A stretch of DNA of 5,876 nucleotides, taken from assembly GCA_035298385.1 (NCBI GenBank), contig DATGYC010000042.1, forward strand, positions 1 to 5,876. The letters are read 5' to 3'. The stretch is from DATGYC01 sp035298385. GTDB taxonomy: Bacteria > Bacillota > Sulfobacillia > Symbiobacteriales > Symbiobacteriaceae. The notes beneath the pieces are model-generated. The model made no database searches. It saw only the letters and a program-made list of their open reading frames with translations, and had not been told where the DNA came from. Of this stretch, positions 4,994 through 5,876 are shown piece after piece. Both the position numbers and the translations under genes were made by a program. The first letter of the stretch is position 1. The number at the start of each line of letters is the position of its first letter.

Positions 4994-5876
4994 TTACCTA
5001 AACCGCTTGGGCCAGGGCATCCGATCGCCAAGTAGCCCTCGGAGGGCCACGGCGATGCCGATCGAGTAGATGATCAGGCCGAGCCCCAGATAGGAGGTGA
5101 AGCCCTGCATCCAGACCAGCGCGAGCGGCCAGACCAGAAGGGTCAGCCCCACCTGCCAGCCAAAGGTCCAGCGCTTCCCCTGCGTGAAGTAAAGGAGCAG
5201 GCTGAGCCCAATCAGGAAGAAGATATAACCGGCAGCGCTCTCGCCGCCCCACGTGGAGGTATGGGTCGTCATCTTCTGCCCGAGGCCGTAGAGATTGGTC
5301 CCGGGGCTGTACTCGTTCGACCTCGTCAAGGTCGAAAAGCTGACCCAGGATGAGGACTCTCGCCTTGTCCACTGGAAGCAGAGTCCGAGGGTGGCGATGC
5401 CTAGTCCGCTCCAGAGATACTTGGCTCGGAGGCCCTGAAGGCGGGGTCCCTCGGCGGGGAAGAGCTCCTTGACGATCCCCCAAGCGCCCCGTGCCGACAG
5501 AGCGATCCCGGTCAACAGGATCGGGTCTGCGGGGAGGGCGAAGGCGACGAGCCCGCCTGTCAGGGTGAAGGCAAGGGCGCGCCAGACGGGGTTGACCCCG
5601 GTCCGAACGCCGAGGAGGACGGCAACGGCGCCCACCACCAGGGCGAGTATCAGGTGCAGGAACGGCGCGCTCCAGACGCCCAGAACGGTGATGAGCAGGG
5701 CGATTCCGGACCAGATGTAGTCGCGCGTCGTCGTGCCGGTGCTACTCTGGAGGCCGGGAATGGCGATCTGGTCCAACTTGGCAGCGGCCTGTTGAACGAA
5801 GGCCTGCTCGGCCAGCTTGGCCTGGGCGCCCTGGAGGAACTGCCCGGCCCGACCGGCCGCCTGCTCGGCCTGTCCC
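4994..5876 (-). CDS. Polytopic membrane protein of unknown function, N-terminus beyond window edge
   Basis: Not recognised. The minus-strand frame ends at TAA (4994-4996) and stays open to the right edge, giving 294 codons with no stop, so the true start is outside. A TTG at 5776 could start a 260-residue form, but it has no good ribosome site and the 33 upstream codons read as a coherent Gln/Ala-rich amphipathic helix (for example AKLAEQAFVQQAAAKL). Numbering from that TTG, about 7-8 hydrophobic helices are visible: roughly 20-37, 38-57, 66-82, 84-100, 119-135, 181-198, 205-223 and 227-247. A polar Ser/Thr/Tyr/Gly-rich loop (136-180) separates the fifth and sixth, and the tail is basic (PWPKRFR). 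No transporter or enzyme motif is seen. It is convergent with birA and shares its terminator. A hydrophilic domain before the helices is plausible but out of view. Confidence 0.75.
   Translation of the reverse strand, partial: GQAEQAAGRAGQFLQGAQAKLAEQAFVQQAAAKLDQIAIPGLQSSTGTTTRDYIWSGIALLITVLGVWSAPFLHLILALVVGAVAVLLGVRTGVNPVWRALAFTLTGGLVAFALPADPILLTGIALSARGAWGIVKELFPAEGPRLQGLRAKYLWSGLGIATLGLCFQWTRRESSSWVSFSTLTRSNEYSPGTNLYGLGQKMTTHTSTWGGESAAGYIFFLIGLSLLLYFTQGKRWTFGWQVGLTLLVWPLALVWMQGFTSYLGLGLIIYSIGIAVALRGLLGDRMPWPKRFR

Overview
This is a GC-rich bacterial window with tightly packed genes. By eye, codon third positions are strongly G/C. Gene content and style (LAT-type amino acid permease, MscL with a Cys4 tail, a DUF455 ferritin-like protein next to birA, many Ala/Leu/Arg/Gly codons) fit a high-GC environmental or thermophilic lineage. 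Chloroflexota of the Thermomicrobia type is my best guess, but nothing here proves the taxon: there is no rRNA or other marker.

Layout. Minus strand, 1-1232: an amino acid permease of the APC superfamily, C-terminus cut by the window edge. A 272-bp gap (1233-1504) follows, holding a strong intrinsic-terminator-like hairpin in the permease leader, a nested palindrome, a hairpin just after mscL, and possibly degraded coding remnants. Minus strand, 1505-1963: mscL, with a C-terminal CxxC...CxxC module. The gap at 1964-2112 is a divergent promoter region. Plus strand, 2113-2466: a small hypothetical protein rich in Trp, Met and Pro, with its own good promoter and Shine-Dalgarno site. Plus strand, 2598-4904: a two-gene operon of a DUF455 ferritin-like (putative di-iron) protein and birA, 3 bp apart, read from a strong sigma-70-type promoter (2494-2522) and closed by an 11-bp-stem hairpin (4909-4933). 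Minus strand, 4994 to the right edge: a polytopic membrane protein whose reading frame stays open through the edge, so its N-terminus lies outside the window.

How the genes may work together. The left half is an envelope/transport pair on one strand: osmotic safety valve and amino acid carrier. The plus-strand half pairs a putative di-iron protein of unknown function with the enzyme that biotinylates acyl-CoA carboxylases; the short spacing implies translational coupling, but a shared pathway is only an inference. The convergent birA and membrane-protein genes share one terminator hairpin. No gene-free stretch exceeds 300 bp. I saw no tRNA, rRNA, CRISPR array, intact insertion sequence or replication origin. 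The least explained parts are the 1233-1504 gap, the small ORF at 2113-2466, and the DUF455-birA pairing.
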